Below are positions 1 to 11,360 of a stretch of 64,000 nucleotides of DNA, one piece after another. The stretch's first letter is position 1. Each line of letters begins with the position of its first letter. The notes under the pieces were generated by a model. The model ran no database searches. It was not told the origin of the DNA and saw nothing but the letters and a program-made list of their open reading frames with translations. The translations under genes and the position numbers were made by a program. The DNA is from Drosophila pseudoobscura (Eukaryota > Arthropoda > Insecta > Diptera > Drosophilidae), in the NCBI RefSeq assembly GCF_009870125.1, contig NC_046680.1, positions 16,759,501 through 16,823,500 on the forward strand, read 5' to 3'.

Positions 1-2300
1 GCGAAATGGAAATTTGCATGTGATGAAAATATGTCGGCAACAGCGTAGAATCTCCGTAAAAAAGTCCAAGGATACGGCCGCGAGATATGAGAAACAAACT
101 GGCGACAAATGAGCAGAGGAAGTGCATAAGCGGTAAACGGAAGCGGAAGTATTTCAGAATTGGGGACTCGCAGAAGGACGCAGACGCAGAAGGAGACGGA
201 GACGAATCGTAGGGCTGTTAACGCATTTACAAGGCTCGGCGACGACGACAATGAAATATCGCCAAAGATTATCAGGGGCAGGCAAAGGGACACAGAGTCG
301 GTGGCATTTACTTTGCATAATAAGCCGGATTATGGAGGTCGTCGGTCCTCCGTCTCGACGCGGCACGTCCACGTCCACGGCCGAGGAGAGACTCGCGATG
401 ACGTTGACAATTGATTGCTGGCCATGGAAATGGCGTGGAAAAATATTTCCCGGATTTCATTAAGAATCCGATAAATAAGGGAGTGAAAAATTTGATTTAA
501 GCATTTGCTCTCCGTCGCGAGCTTCATCATTGAGTTCTTCATTAGCTCAAGAATTTCCCAAGATATATATATTCTGCCGCCACCCTCTTTCTGCAAGTTT
601 CTATCTGACTGGAGGTAATGCTTTTATGCCAGAAATCACTTAGACTTTTGGTCAGCGGAAGTGGCCATAAAATAGCCATGGCGCATCCGCATCCACAGCA
701 GCAGCGGCCGCCACATTCGCATCCTTGGCCATAAATTCGACTGTGGAATTGAAACTTAAAATGCGTAAAGTATACGCCCTCTCGGCCGGCCGGACGGCCA
801 TGTCTGCTGACTTGGAGATGCCCGAAGAGCAGTTTCAATTTTTATGTGTATTTTATATGCCTACTGTAAATTGCCGGCCATCTTAAGGCCCCTCTTCACC
901 CCAGCCACAGTCCTAGCCACAGCAAAGCTCAAAGGCCAGAGGCTCCCAAATGTTGCCACCGCGCCACGCCGCTTTGCTCTTTCTCTCTCTCTTCCTGGCG
1001 GGGACGCCAAAAATTCCACGTTCATGTTCGCAATCGTCATAAATCTTATGGCCACATCTTGAATTTATGTGCCTCCCCCCACTACAATCCCCGACTCCGA
1101 CACCGACTCCATTGGAGTCGCATCTCCATCTCCATTGCCGCACCATTCTGCGGCTGTGTTTTGTGGCTTAGATTAGTAAGTCTGGCATCTGTGGGCGATT
1201 TTGTGTATTGATTTTCGGAGCGGCGCTTATTGAATTTGTTTGCTGTTGGCTGGCCAAAAGTTTTTTAATCAAAAGCCTTGGCCAGCAATAGTTTCCTTAA
1301 AGTGTTTAGACAAATGACAGACAGAAGACAGATAAGTCGGAGCAGCGGCAGAAGTGGCAGTGCACTTTGAACGGCAACAATTTCGAAACGCTTCCAATGT
1401 GCCCACAAGAAAAAGCCAGAACAAAGCCAGAGCCAGGATAAGCAGACGCAGAAGCATTTTCCAGTTAAAATATTTACAGCAAAAATGTTTTGTACAGATA
1501 GCAAACAAAGGAAAAGGCTCCCCGGCAATCCATCCATCCATCCCTCCCCTACGTGTTTACCCCAGCTTTGGGGCAGATTTCATTACTCGGCAACCAAAGG
1601 TCTGACCAGCATTGCCAAGCGGCTCTAAGACAATCAAAGGTGAGCCCGCACACGGCAACGACGACAGTTTGGGGTTTGGGATTGGGGTCGGGCTTGGCTT
1701 TCTTTTATTTTCCGCATGGCCGCAGCAGAAATCGCAGGGATGTGGACTCTCCACCAGATCCGACGCAAAAGAAGACGCGACCAGCAGGACCAGCGGAGGC
1801 AGACACTGCTGAGCTGCATATCCGTTGTGGGGTCGGAGAGACCGCCATGAAAATTGGCGTCTGCCAAACATAAATAAAAAAAGGGGCAAGGTAGACAAAT
1901 CCGGAATAAATAGCAGCGATGTCTGCAACCCTCCAACGGCTGTTTGGAGTGCAGGCGCCGCCAGGACTCGGTCTCCGTCTCGGTCTCAGGATTGGGTTTG
2001 GGTTTGGATTTATGAAGGTGTGAGACCACTGCCACGTCAGCGTCAGCGTTATGGCAACCAACGGCGGCGCTCGAAACACCTGCCCATGGTGGCAAGCACC
2101 GGTCTACCCCGTGTTGCGTATACGCTCAGTTGCACCGCAAAATGAGCGAAAATCGCAGCATCTATTTGCCATGGCAATGGAAATTGGTAAATGGGAAATG
2201 GTAAAGGCAATGTGTCTCTTTTAATAAAATATCACCATTTAATTGGTAGGGCAACCGGGTGCCCGGGCGGACAGTGAATCTGTGCCTGCTGTTTCAGAGG
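1..2300. other. Noncoding stretch, no gene recognised
   Basis: I see no gene here. Open frames are short, overlap on both strands and show no recognisable domain. Local structure is limited to a near-palindrome at 1104-1120 (8-bp arms CGACTCCA and TGGAGTCG around one base), an (ATCC)4 run at 1528-1543, and GGGTTT/GGTCTC-type low complexity near 1663-1695 and 1969-2010. CCATAAA words lie at 665-671 and 729-735. The texture is that of Drosophila intergenic or intronic DNA. Confidence 0.6.
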
Positions 2301-2745
2301 GAATTTACTTTTGTCAGTATAACATTTATTTGATCAATTATAATGTTAAAACACACTCATCACATGGTTTTATTAGTGTTGAAATCGTTAGATAACGAGA
2401 ATTCTATAAAATGTATATACAATGAACTCATCCTTCTCCCAAACCGCTCGACCGATTCTTATGAAATTGTTGATGTACCTATGTATGTACATATATTAAG
2501 TCAAAATTCCGATAGGTTGTAAAGTATTTTGAACCTTCTCGGCGGAAAGCAAAGATTAAGAGAAATGGATCGGTAGATTATTCTAAAAAATATGTGATGG
2601 AAACAAAATTCACTTTTGATAAAGAGAGCTTGTAGGAACAATGTTCTGCTCAGTTCTTGTTCTCGTTTACGGTTGTATTTCTGATGTGAGACTGAAGATT
2701 CCTGATGTGGGGCTCGTCTTTCCTTGACTCTCGAAGGCATTTCTG
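2301..2745. repeat. Possible decayed transposon, AT-rich
   Basis: This block is more AT-rich than its surroundings. Around 2440-2470 it carries a phrase (accgctcgaccgattcttat) of the kind found in old interspersed insect repeats, followed by TATGTA-rich sequence. I see no terminal repeats, target-site duplication or coding remnant, so no family can be named. It could equally be ordinary AT-rich intergenic DNA. Confidence 0.2.
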
Positions 2746-4194
2746 TGCCTCACGTCAGCATCTGATGGCTAACAGCGGCACTGAGACTGGGACTGGGTGA
2801 GTGTCTCCTCACTAATTAATTCAAAGCCAAGTGCAAAGATTCACACGAATGTGAATGGTAAGAGAGAGCTCTGCCTAAATGGCTGCAATCAATTAAGAGC
2901 CAACAAAGTCAACCGTTTGCCATATCGATGTCGGGCCAGCAGCTGTGATAGCATTCCCATCGCCCCAGCATCCAGCATCCAGGCTCCATCTCCCATCTAC
3001 GACAGCCAGCAAATTAATGAACAACGCACCCAATTGAAGTAAATGGCAGGAGCGTAAACGAGAATGGAAATGAGCTGGATGACAGGCTCATATTTGCATA
3101 TTCATGTTGCACAGGGTGAGTGTGGGGCGAGTGTGTGTGGTGTGTCGGTGTCAAGCAGCACCAGCAGCTGGGGCAGGATCTGCCAATGTGTCCATACATA
3201 CATATCTGCATCTGCAGTCGTATCCGCATCTGAATGTCTGCATGGGAATGTGTGTGTGTGCGCTTAGCTATTGCTTCCGCCCAACTGGTCAACGAATTTT
3301 CTGTGTAAATGCCTTTGGTTTACTTTAATTAGTTGTTTAGTTTGTCTAGCTAAGTGAGTGCCGTAAAAAAACAAGTGAAACTAAAACGCCAGCGAGACAG
3401 ATGGCAATTGGCAGAGGCAGCCAGCCTCCTCTCTAATGGAACTAACCCCAGAGGGAAGGCCCCCAGTGCGTTCTGCAGTTAATGGACGGGACGCACTTCA
3501 TTAGATATTCTCTTTCCGATGCTAATAAGCATGCACTCAATGTGCAAATAGTTTGAGAGCTGAAATACGACTAGAACTGCAAAAGCTATACACTCAGCTT
3601 GTTCTGAGATGAGGCTTAGAGCTTGATGTTTACGGGATTTTTGTTGAGACCCCAAAGTGAACTTTGTTTTTGGGGGGACACAACCACAAAGGCATTAAAG
3701 AAATATGTTAAGGGCAAGATGCATACTATATATTCAAACAAATATATTAAAAAACCATTGAAAAGTTTAAATTCGAAATTTTTGGCCTAAAAAGTGGCAG
3801 AGCTTTTAAATTTGTCTCCCTCTGGCGTCAACAAATTGACGTGTGAAGCCTTCAAAACAACGCCAAATTAGGTCCTGATTCGACACCCACCATCACAACT
3901 TTGAAGACTGTCTGCCATGACAACGAAAATTAATAAAAGCAAAACAGAAAGCAGCTAAAGAAGAAGAAAAACCTGCATCTTGGGAAGGCGATGCCTCAGA
4001 TACCCTTGCAGAATTAATTTATCAAAAAATTAATAAGTGACTTTTTGTTGGATTTCGCTTACAAGACCGATTGATCCTTCGAGTATGTCCCGTATATCTG
4101 TGAAAAGCCATAACCAGAAGGCTTTAGAATGGAGGGACTATCAGGCACACTCATGGCAAAGGATAAACTGAAGTCGACCTGCGTCTCAAATATC
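2746..4194. other. Noncoding stretch, no gene recognised
   Basis: Nothing gene-like is visible. A GT-rich segment lies at about 3115-3260. An AT-rich segment at about 3700-3830 is followed by sequence that may lead into the decayed repeat end annotated next. Open frames here are short and overlap on both strands. Confidence 0.55.
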
Positions 4195-4260
4195 TGCTTG
4201 AGCTCAGTATACCTTTTGCAAGGGTATTAAAAGAGAAACAAGAGTAACAAATATTGTCAC
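4195..4260. mobile_element. Decayed repeat end, DINE-1-like hairpin
   Basis: TATACC at 4208-4213 and GGGTATTA at 4222-4229 flank a short TTGCAA centre and form a small imperfect hairpin. Drosophila DINE-1/mini-me (Helentron-associated) elements carry a hairpin of this style (TATACCCTTGC...GGGTATTA) near one end. Sequence on either side is too diverged for me to trace the element body. The family assignment rests on this one motif, so confidence is low. Confidence 0.35.
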
Positions 4261-5087
4261 ATGCATAAAAAGGGCCTCACAATTTAACGCTCGAATGTTT
4301 CAACAGACGTCGACATATGTTGGCGTCTGCATGTGTGGGTCTTCGCATATCCGTGTGTGTGCGTGTATGGATCTGCACGTCTACGGGTATGTTTATGTGT
4401 ATATGTATGTGTGTGCGAGCTGGCAGCGCTGCGTGTATGAAAGTTTTTAATAATACTTGGGCAAAATACCAAAGGAAAAACTTTTATTAATAAAGTTTCT
4501 TTCTTTCGTCGTTGCACTCCATACGACGAGCCCGGCCAGCAGCCCGCCCGGCAGACAGTGTCTCCCTTCCGTTCTTCTCCTCTTCTGGACACCTATAAGT
4601 TTCCTTCCCCTTGGCTCTAGCTCCAAAGCTTTAATTACAGCGGGAGAAAAAACTAAAGACCCCACCCACAGCAGGATGTTGTAATTTTGCATCACATACG
4701 CAGAGATACGCAATAAAGGCGGTAGAATTTATGCGTAATGGGGGCTCATGCACTAGGTCTACGATCTGGCAGAAGGGGAAACCATAACTCAAGTTATTTA
4801 ATGTCTATCCTCTAGATAAAAAGTGAAAATCATCAAGATCGGACATCATAATATTTCCCGCCGCATAAACGGCCCATTTTGAAATGAGTAGAGACATTAA
4901 GAGAGGGGACACTTGTCGCGTTGGCAACAATTGCAACATCCCCCAAAAGCCTTGTCCCTCGTCCTATCCATAGATCCACGCTGCATGTTCAAGTGCACAA
5001 TTTCTGCCTCTGGCGGCAATATTAAAATTTAAGCTGAAATGCCATCGAGTGAAAGGCTAAAAGCAGGCCCGGAAATAGTTTCTCGCG

Positions 5088-5113
5088 TCTCTCTCTCTCT
5101 CTCTCTCTCTCTC
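5088..5113. repeat. (TC)13 microsatellite
   Basis: A perfect dinucleotide run of 13 TC units, followed by further CT-rich sequence to about 5150. On the opposite strand it reads (GA)n, which can bind GAGA factor in Drosophila; that role here is only a possibility. Confidence 0.9.
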
Positions 5114-5364
5114 CATCCCTCTCCCACCCACTCTGCTGCTGTCTCTTTCTGGCTTGCCAATTTCGCTTCCGATTTCGTTGATTCTTTTTCTGTGTTTTTG
5201 ATTTTGCCGTATTTGTCTGGTGATAGAAATGCAGAGCCGCTGGCAGTTTTACCAGCAACTTTTGCCCAAATACTTTTAATTAAAATTTCAAATTATTTTC
5301 GCCTTTCGCAGACGTCGACAGTGTGAAGGCTAGTACAAGGGAGGGGAAGGAGGCAGGAAGCGCA

Positions 5365-5382
5365 GATGGAGATGGAGATGGA
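5365..5382. repeat. (GATGGA)3 hexamer array
   Basis: Three perfect GATGGA units, one of many period-6 arrays in the window. Confidence 0.8.
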
Positions 5383-6177
5383 GACAAAGATGAGCACAAG
5401 TACAGTTAGCAAGTGCAATGCCGCACAAGATGGCGTCGGGGCAGGAGACAGGAGACAAAGCAAGCGGCAGGATCGAGAAATGCGAAAATGCAAAATGCTG
5501 AAATATTCAAAGCGCATTTTCAATTTAAAAGTTTTGCGCTCAGGCATATTTATTTATTTTATTTCGTAATTTTTGTTTTTTCTCCCATCATTGAGCTGGG
5601 AATGTGGCTGAGATGCGGCTCTTTGACCGAAACTTTGCCTCCAAAGTAGGCAATGTCATCGGAGTGGGCGGGGTTCTTTTGGAAACGAGCAGCAGAGGCA
5701 ACTTAATGCAATTTCGCTCCAGCAGATTTCATTTGTGTGACAAATGGTGGGCGTGGCCATGCAAATCGCAAATAAAAAGAACTCATTAAAAGTTTATGCC
5801 ACAAACTTTGGCACCCTACCCCCTGCCCCAGACCTGGCCCACTTTTTCCTCCCAACTGCAACTTGTTTTCCCTCCACTGTATCCACTGTCTCCACTGTCC
5901 ACGAGAGATCTGGAGGAAGCTTTTCCACTGATTGCATTTGTTTGCCTTTCTGCGGTGGCGAGGGCCAGGGCCAGAGGCTGGGCTTGGCCCTTCTTCTATT
6001 TGTATTTTTTTTGGGTGTCATGCTGTAGTTCTGAAAGCGAGTCAGCGACAGCTTATGGTAAAACTATCAATTGCCTGGCAGCCTACACTGCAAACTTTCT
6101 GAAACGTTTTTATCTACGATACTGTTTTTCAATATTGTTTCGGTTTCTTTTTGGGTACTTTCGGAATGCTTTAAAGG

Positions 6178-6605
6178 AAACGAGGGGGAATGTTGTGAGT
6201 TGCTGCGGCGACCGCAACTCTACATTTATACCCGATTCATAGTCAGTATGGCTCTCCTCCACCAGACAGCGCTAATATTGAACGACACGACACAGAGTGT
6301 AAGCGAGAGAGACAGAAAACGTGTCTGAACATGTCGTCGGGCGTATACTTGTAACAGTGACATATCACAGAAGTCCGGATATAAAATTTCGTTGCTCTAG
6401 CTCTTATAGGTAGTCTTTGAGCACTAGGCGCTGATAGGGTCCGACACACGGACAGACACACATGGCTCAATCGACTTGGCTATTGATGCTGATCAAGAAT
6501 ATATATGTATACTTTATGGGGTCGGAAACGCTTCCTTCTGGACGTTACACACGTCCACTTTCACCACAAGTCTGATATATCCCTATACTCATTTTGAATA
6601 TCGGG
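6178..6605 (-). mobile_element. DINE-1/mini-me (SGM-like) element, deleted copy
   Basis: The family core is visible at 6450-6530: a degenerate GTCY tract (as GACACACGGACAGACACACA, reverse sense), then ATGGCTCAATCGACTTGGCTATTGATGC, GATCAAGAATATATAT and ACTTTATGGGGTCGGAAACG. Subterminal inverted sequences are present: TATACCCGATTCA at about 6227-6239, and its mirrored counterpart ending in GAATATCGGG at about 6596-6605. The left part (from about 6181) matches the obscura-group version as I remember it. The order is discontinuous near 6330-6345, which suggests an internal deletion. DINE-1 elements are nonautonomous Helitron/Helentron relatives with no coding capacity, and none is seen here. Both boundaries are approximate. 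The minus strand is given because the core is usually written GATCAGCATCAATAGCC, which reads on minus. Confidence 0.8.
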
Positions 6606-8251
6606 CAAAAGAAATATTGCCTACAAAAACACTCGAATTTTGTAGAATGTTTGGTAATAAAGGTATAAACCTTACTAATCTTTTCATGTCTCATTAGATT
6701 CGCAATCAATGGTATTATTGATTGTTTGTACCTGTCCGGTAATCCATTAATTCCAATAATCGCACATCTATATCAGGTTTCAATGGAAACAGTTCCGACA
6801 CTCGCTATCAAATCATTAGGGAAATTTCTGTGGAAAAACTGGACTGGAACGACATTCAAGATTTGCTTCTTGGGTTTGACATCCCTCAGGAGCGGCACGT
6901 GCAGGCTCCAAGTTCAAAAAGTCAATTCAAATTAAACAAGCCATTTGATTCCCATAAAAATGGTAGAATGCGACTGCCAGTATTTATTATCCGCCGCTAA
7001 ATTCGCACGTTGCATGTTCAGATAATGCAGGTCGCTTGCCAGGTAGACTCTCTGAACGGGGGCCCAGAGCGAAACGTGGCTGGCCACACCCCAAAGACAG
7101 GTAAATAAAACTGAAATTATTTTGTACAGCGACAGAAATAATAAAAATAAAGCAATCTAGAAAGGCGGTTTGTGCGCACACACACAAATTAGTCAAAGTG
7201 GACCTTGAAAAAAAGAATCTGGTAAAAGAATGAGAAACGTCGCTGGCGAGGGGGGGCGAGATTTCAATTAGCCGACGGACGGATGACGGCGTGTCCAGCA
7301 ATTAGGTGTGTTTTAGTCGGCTAAAACGATTCTAATCGTCTGTGCTTGAACATAGATCTTGTCTTTTTTCTTTGATTTTTTTGTTTGTGGGCTTGAACAC
7401 TTTTTTGTTGGCATGTTGTCGGTGACATTAGCGGCAGTTGTAGTCGCCGCCGCCCCTTACTGCAACCGCAATCGCTGGCCCACACACAGATTGCGGTCCG
7501 GGCAGGACACAGCCTTTGTCTGATTATGCAACTCAGATATGACAAATTTAATTAAGGTTAATTTTCAGTTCACATAACATTTCCAGGCGGGAATATTCTC
7601 AGGGCAGGGTATGAGGCTAGGGTATGATGCGAATGGGAGATACTCTGACCACCTTGTAGAGATTGCGGTATATGGAACTACCACCATCGATCAATGATCA
7701 ATCTATCGAGGGCAACCCTTGGCAAGTGCCATACCACAGGAAAGTGGCGCCAGTATTCACGTTACCGCCACACCACACTGGAGGTCACTCGTCGCTTTTT
7801 CTAGAATAGACACATCACAGGGTGTACTCCACTTCCATCTATACTTTGGACGAATGCCAAACGTTCTGGGGCTGGCTCTGGGCTCTGTTTTATCTGAAAT
7901 TGCAAATCGAATGCAGTGCAATGCATTTGTCGGAGCAGCCAGGAGAAGGGCAGCCGTCCTATGCCCCCTCCAGTTTGCCCCTGTGTGTGCCTGTGTGTGT
8001 GTGTGAAAAGGTCAAAGGCATTCGATTAACTTTAATTTGCGCGGCTCTTTTTTGCTTCTTACGTCTGTGAGTGTGTTTGTGTGTGCTTTTGTCTATGTGG
8101 GAATAGTAGAGAGTCTCCATTGTTTTGCGGCAGTCGATTCAGTTAGCAGAGACGTTGAGTCGCTGATGTTTCAATAGTTCAGGTGTGCCCCGTTCGAAGC
8201 GGCGTGAAAGCCAAACCTACTTCTTCTTCCTGGCGCATCTTCCTGCCTGAT
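6606..8251. other. Noncoding stretch, no gene recognised
   Basis: The first 350 bases after the mobile element are AT-rich and unique-looking. A frame of 69 codons at 6726-6935 has no recognisable feature. GT-rich low complexity, including (TG)7 at 7992-8005, precedes the hairpin annotated next. Confidence 0.55.
7992..8005. repeat. (TG)7 microsatellite
   Basis: Seven TG units, with further TG-rich sequence on both sides up to about 8095. Confidence 0.85.
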
Positions 8252-8276
8252 AGTCGTCTATGGGGCATAGACGACT
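8252..8276. repeat. Perfect 11-bp inverted repeat, 3-nt loop
   Basis: AGTCGTCTATG (8252-8262) and CATAGACGACT (8266-8276) are perfect reverse complements around a GGG loop (CCC on the other strand). Pairing does not extend beyond 11 bp: the next outward pair is T against T. No T-run follows, so it is not a terminator, and at 25 nt it is too short for a microRNA precursor. It could be a paired binding site, a cruciform-prone site or a transposon footprint. Confidence 0.85.
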
Positions 8277-10681
8277 TACAATGAACTGTGCTTTGATTTA
8301 TGCCATCTGCATCATGGCCACCATGTCATAGTTCAACTCCGGCACTGTTGCCCTGCGAGTGTTGGGCGTGGTTTAGCGGTTAACCCACATTACCAAATAC
8401 ATATTCAATACCCAATGAATTTTTGTGGGTCAATAGCTAATTGCGGCTGCGGCCGAAACTCTGAGAGTCTGAGGCACGCGACAGGCGAACGAAAATGTCA
8501 CTGCCGCAGGAGAACGGCTGGCTTGGCTGGCCAACGAAAGAGTTGGCCAAATTGATAGCCAAATTTGGCGGGCAAGTGACGTGTTTTCCAAGACAGCTCT
8601 CGGAGCTTGGAGCCGCAGCTGGGACCCCGAGCGGATCGAGAGTGGGGCGAGTGGGGTGTGGGCCTCACTCATAAAATATACATAACCAATCGAATATGCT
8701 GTGTTCTGCCAGTCTGCACGGCCGGACCGGACTAGTCTGTCAGTTAGTTGAAATTAATTTGCACAGCCAAGCAAAATAATTTACGGTCTATGCTGAGTTT
8801 TCCCCTCCTCCCTGCCACCGCACAGACGACCAGATAATTGAGGTGGACCTGAAGATGTGGGCAGGTTTCGGTTTCTGGCTGCAACTTTTTTTTGTATACG
8901 CTCATTGCCGGACGCGTGACATATCACGAAATTCTGTTAACGGCTTTTCCGAAAAGTTAGTGCCGGCCGAAGGAGCGACGGAGTTGTAGGAGGAAGAGGT
9001 GGCCAGAACTGGAAGCTGTCAATTAGTTGTAGGTACATCAAGCGAACACGTCGTCTACTGGCATCGAATCGAATCGAACTGGTTTGGCAAGCGCTCAGCC
9101 AAAATAAAATTCGTTTTGATGGAAAATATTATTTTTGAGGTAATCATGGAAAAACGATTTGGTGGAGATACGAGTATTGCAGGGGAAATCGAAAGGGAGA
9201 ATTCTTTGGAAACAACAGAGGGATAATCAACTCTAAATTGGAAAATCCTCCCCCATAACCCATTTGGCTAGATCGAATGGCACGCTCTTGCTCTCGATTG
9301 GAATAGTGTTGCTCAGGAGTTTGCTAATAAATGCGAATTTCGAGAATCGTTCGGACATACGAGTTGTGTTAATTGCTGGCCAGAAATTGCCCTGCTCTCG
9401 TTTGCAGCTGGTGGCACACAAATCTTGTCACCGTGCACCGGGTCCAAGGCAAATATTCACGCAGCATGCAACTAGGCCGTCATCAGCAGCCCCCCCAGTG
9501 GAGATTGGAGGCTGCGTCGGCGACGTTCATTTCTCATTTGATCTTTATCGCCTGGCAACATGCAAACATGCGGCCTGATGGGCAGAGCCCTCCTCCTGAC
9601 TCCTCCCGAGTCGCCTCGCCGCCTTGCTGCCTCCACCTTCGTTCCACCCAGCATCTCCATTGACTGTCGGACGGACCTCTGATACTGATTGTAATCAAGA
9701 TTGGCTTTTGCATGCGCTCGACTGCCAAAGCGATTTGTGGCCTGGAAAACTTTTTCGCTGCGTTGGCTTTTCATTTCTGTGTGAGTGAGCGACATTTCAA
9801 GGTTTTCTTCGCAGCAGTTGCCTCGGGGCACATGCCACTCCGGGCCACGCCCTCCGTCGGTCCATGCCGCACCGAAACACTGCGGCTGCTGCCTCTCTTT
9901 TTCAATTTGCAAGTTTTTAATTTCCATTCCGTCTCTAATTAGTGTGCCATGTTCCAGATGGCCAGACCCGAGAACCGACCCGGTGATCTGGGTCGCGCTA
10001 TAAGTAGCACGCACAATTCGGACACCTTGCACGGCTTCAATTCGGGTCTCCTTCTTTGCCGGGACAGTGCCCGGACTCCTAGTATAATGTTTGTGTACAA
10101 GTAGAGACAATGGATGGGTGTAAATCATGTTCGCTGTCTGTCCTAGACTTGACTTGACTTTGCTTGACTTGCGGTCAATGGCTTGTGCATAATGGTTGCT
10201 CCAAAGAGCAACACCAACACCAACAGCAACAACAACCATTGAGTCTTGGGGCATTTGCAAACAATGACATTATGCTGACGTTTATTAATCGCATTTGCGA
10301 AATTAATGTCGTGACATTTTCGGTTTAATGTAGTTGTAATAAATAAATGCGCCGTTTATACAGACACTAACCGAAAAAACACAAGTAAAAAAATCAATAG
10401 TCCCATAGACAGGCAGCAGACAGTTGCTGCTTTCAATGGTCCAGCTTATGTAATGCCAATTTGCATATAACAAATGGGCCAATAACCTGCTTCTTTAATA
10501 CGAACTAAAGGCGCGGAAACTATGTCACATTCCTTTAGTACTAGAACATTATTATTTGAAATTACCTTTCTAGTGTTTCTTATTCAAGTTTAAACAAATC
10601 TTTCTAGTATTTCCAATCATATTTTTATGAAAAAAATATATGTTTTGAACAAGCGAAAAAAAAACTAAAAAATAGAAAATG
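8277..10681. other. Noncoding stretch, no supported gene
   Basis: The longest open frame of the window lies here on the minus strand (9472-10254 from its first ATG, about 260 codons). It has no signal peptide, no conserved motif, no Kozak-like context that I trust, and frames on the other strand overlap it. I treat it as chance, with the caveat given in the findings. A CTATAAGTAG sequence near 9999-10008 resembles a TATA box, but no initiator follows it. Confidence 0.5.
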
Positions 10682-10689
10682 AAAAAAAA
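10682..10689 (-). terminator. Pol III terminator for minus tRNA-Arg
   Basis: Eight A on the plus strand are read as T8 on the minus strand, 12 nt after the 3' end of the minus-strand tRNA. A run of four or more T is the RNA polymerase III termination signal. Confidence 0.85.
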
Positions 10690-10701
10690 TCTACATCTCC
10701 T

Positions 10702-10774
10702 TACCCCAGATGGGACTCGAACCCACAATCCCCGGCTTAGGAGGCCGATGCCTTATCCATTAGGCCACTGGGGC
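10702..10774 (-). tRNA. tRNA-Arg (anticodon CCT)
   Basis: A 73-nt intron-less tRNA gene without CCA. The acceptor stem GCCCCAG pairs with CTGGGGT (G1-U72 wobble), followed by discriminator A. The D arm GCCT...AGGC, the anticodon stem TCGGC/GCCGG with loop CTCCTAA (anticodon CCT, decoding AGG as Arg), and the T arm GTGGG-TTCGAGT-CCCAT all fold. Internal A box (TGGCCTAATGG) and B box (GGTTCGAGTCC) promoters are intact. The sequence is identical over all 73 nt to the plus-strand copy at 11276, which lies in divergent orientation. A T8 terminator follows after a 12-nt trailer. A functional nuclear tRNA gene is very likely. Confidence 0.97.
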
Positions 10775-11275
10775 ACGTCTTAGTAAGTGGCTAACTGCGA
10801 ATACAATCTACGGGCGGAACATGCGCGTAGATAGCAAAGCAGATCGTATATGTACCTAAGCATGAGTGTGTATATGTGTATGTACAGCAGTCTGTATGCG
10901 TATTTACACAGCTGTTTATTATTTACTTTATGTTCTTTAAAGGGTCGCAAATTCGTTCATCCAAGCATTCTTACCTGTGAAATCGAACATGAAATATAAA
11001 GCAATATCTTTGATATTAAAAGTTAAAAATATTAATAGCAAACATATTTTAGATTATACACGAATGGCGAATGTTCTAAATAACGAAAAGAACAAATATA
11101 ACCCAGAAATGAAGTCAATATTGTTTACTTGATTCGTTTTTCCATTGAAAAATACCTTTATTTACCCAGTTGTTTTCCTCCAAAGAATGTTCTATTGTTT
11201 AGTGGTTGGTTCTTGTGCTGCTCTCCGGCAGCACACGTGCAGCTCATGTCGGATTTTTGTCAGCACATACGATAT
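10775..11275. other. 501-bp spacer between divergent tRNA genes
   Basis: An AT-rich spacer upstream of both tRNA genes. It contains TGTATATGTGTATGTAC-like sequence near 10868-10885. I see no gene, and the two 5' flanks share little similarity (about 7 of the 15 bases nearest each gene). Any upstream Pol III enhancing element cannot be identified by eye. Confidence 0.7.
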
Positions 11276-11348
11276 GCCCCAGTGGCCTAATGGATAAGGC
11301 ATCGGCCTCCTAAGCCGGGGATTGTGGGTTCGAGTCCCATCTGGGGTA
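11276..11348 (+). tRNA. tRNA-Arg (anticodon CCT)
   Basis: A 73-nt intron-less tRNA gene identical to the minus-strand copy at 10702-10774. All four stems pair, the anticodon CCT sits at 11309-11311 in loop CTCCTAA, the A box is at about 11283-11293 and the B box GGTTCGAGTCC at 11327-11337. The first 12 bases after the gene match the other copy at 9 of 12 positions and then enter a T-run at the same spacing. The duplicated unit therefore includes the trailer as well as the tRNA. Confidence 0.97.
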
Positions 11349-11360
11349 AGGAGAAGTAAC

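Larger units (their letters stand above)
4261..6177. other. Noncoding stretch with microsatellites
   Basis: No gene is recognised. It contains GT-rich sequence at about 4320-4430, a (TC)13 run at 5088-5113 and three GATGGA units at 5365-5382. A 148-codon open frame that starts near 5796 runs into the mobile element beyond 6178, which argues that it is a chance frame. Confidence 0.55.

Noticed and set aside
5796..6242. 148-codon frame on plus strand
   Set aside because: It crosses into the DINE-1-like element, which is noncoding, and shows no domain.
8252..8276. MicroRNA precursor
   Set aside because: The total length is 25 nt with 11-bp arms, far below the usual 60-90 nt precursor.
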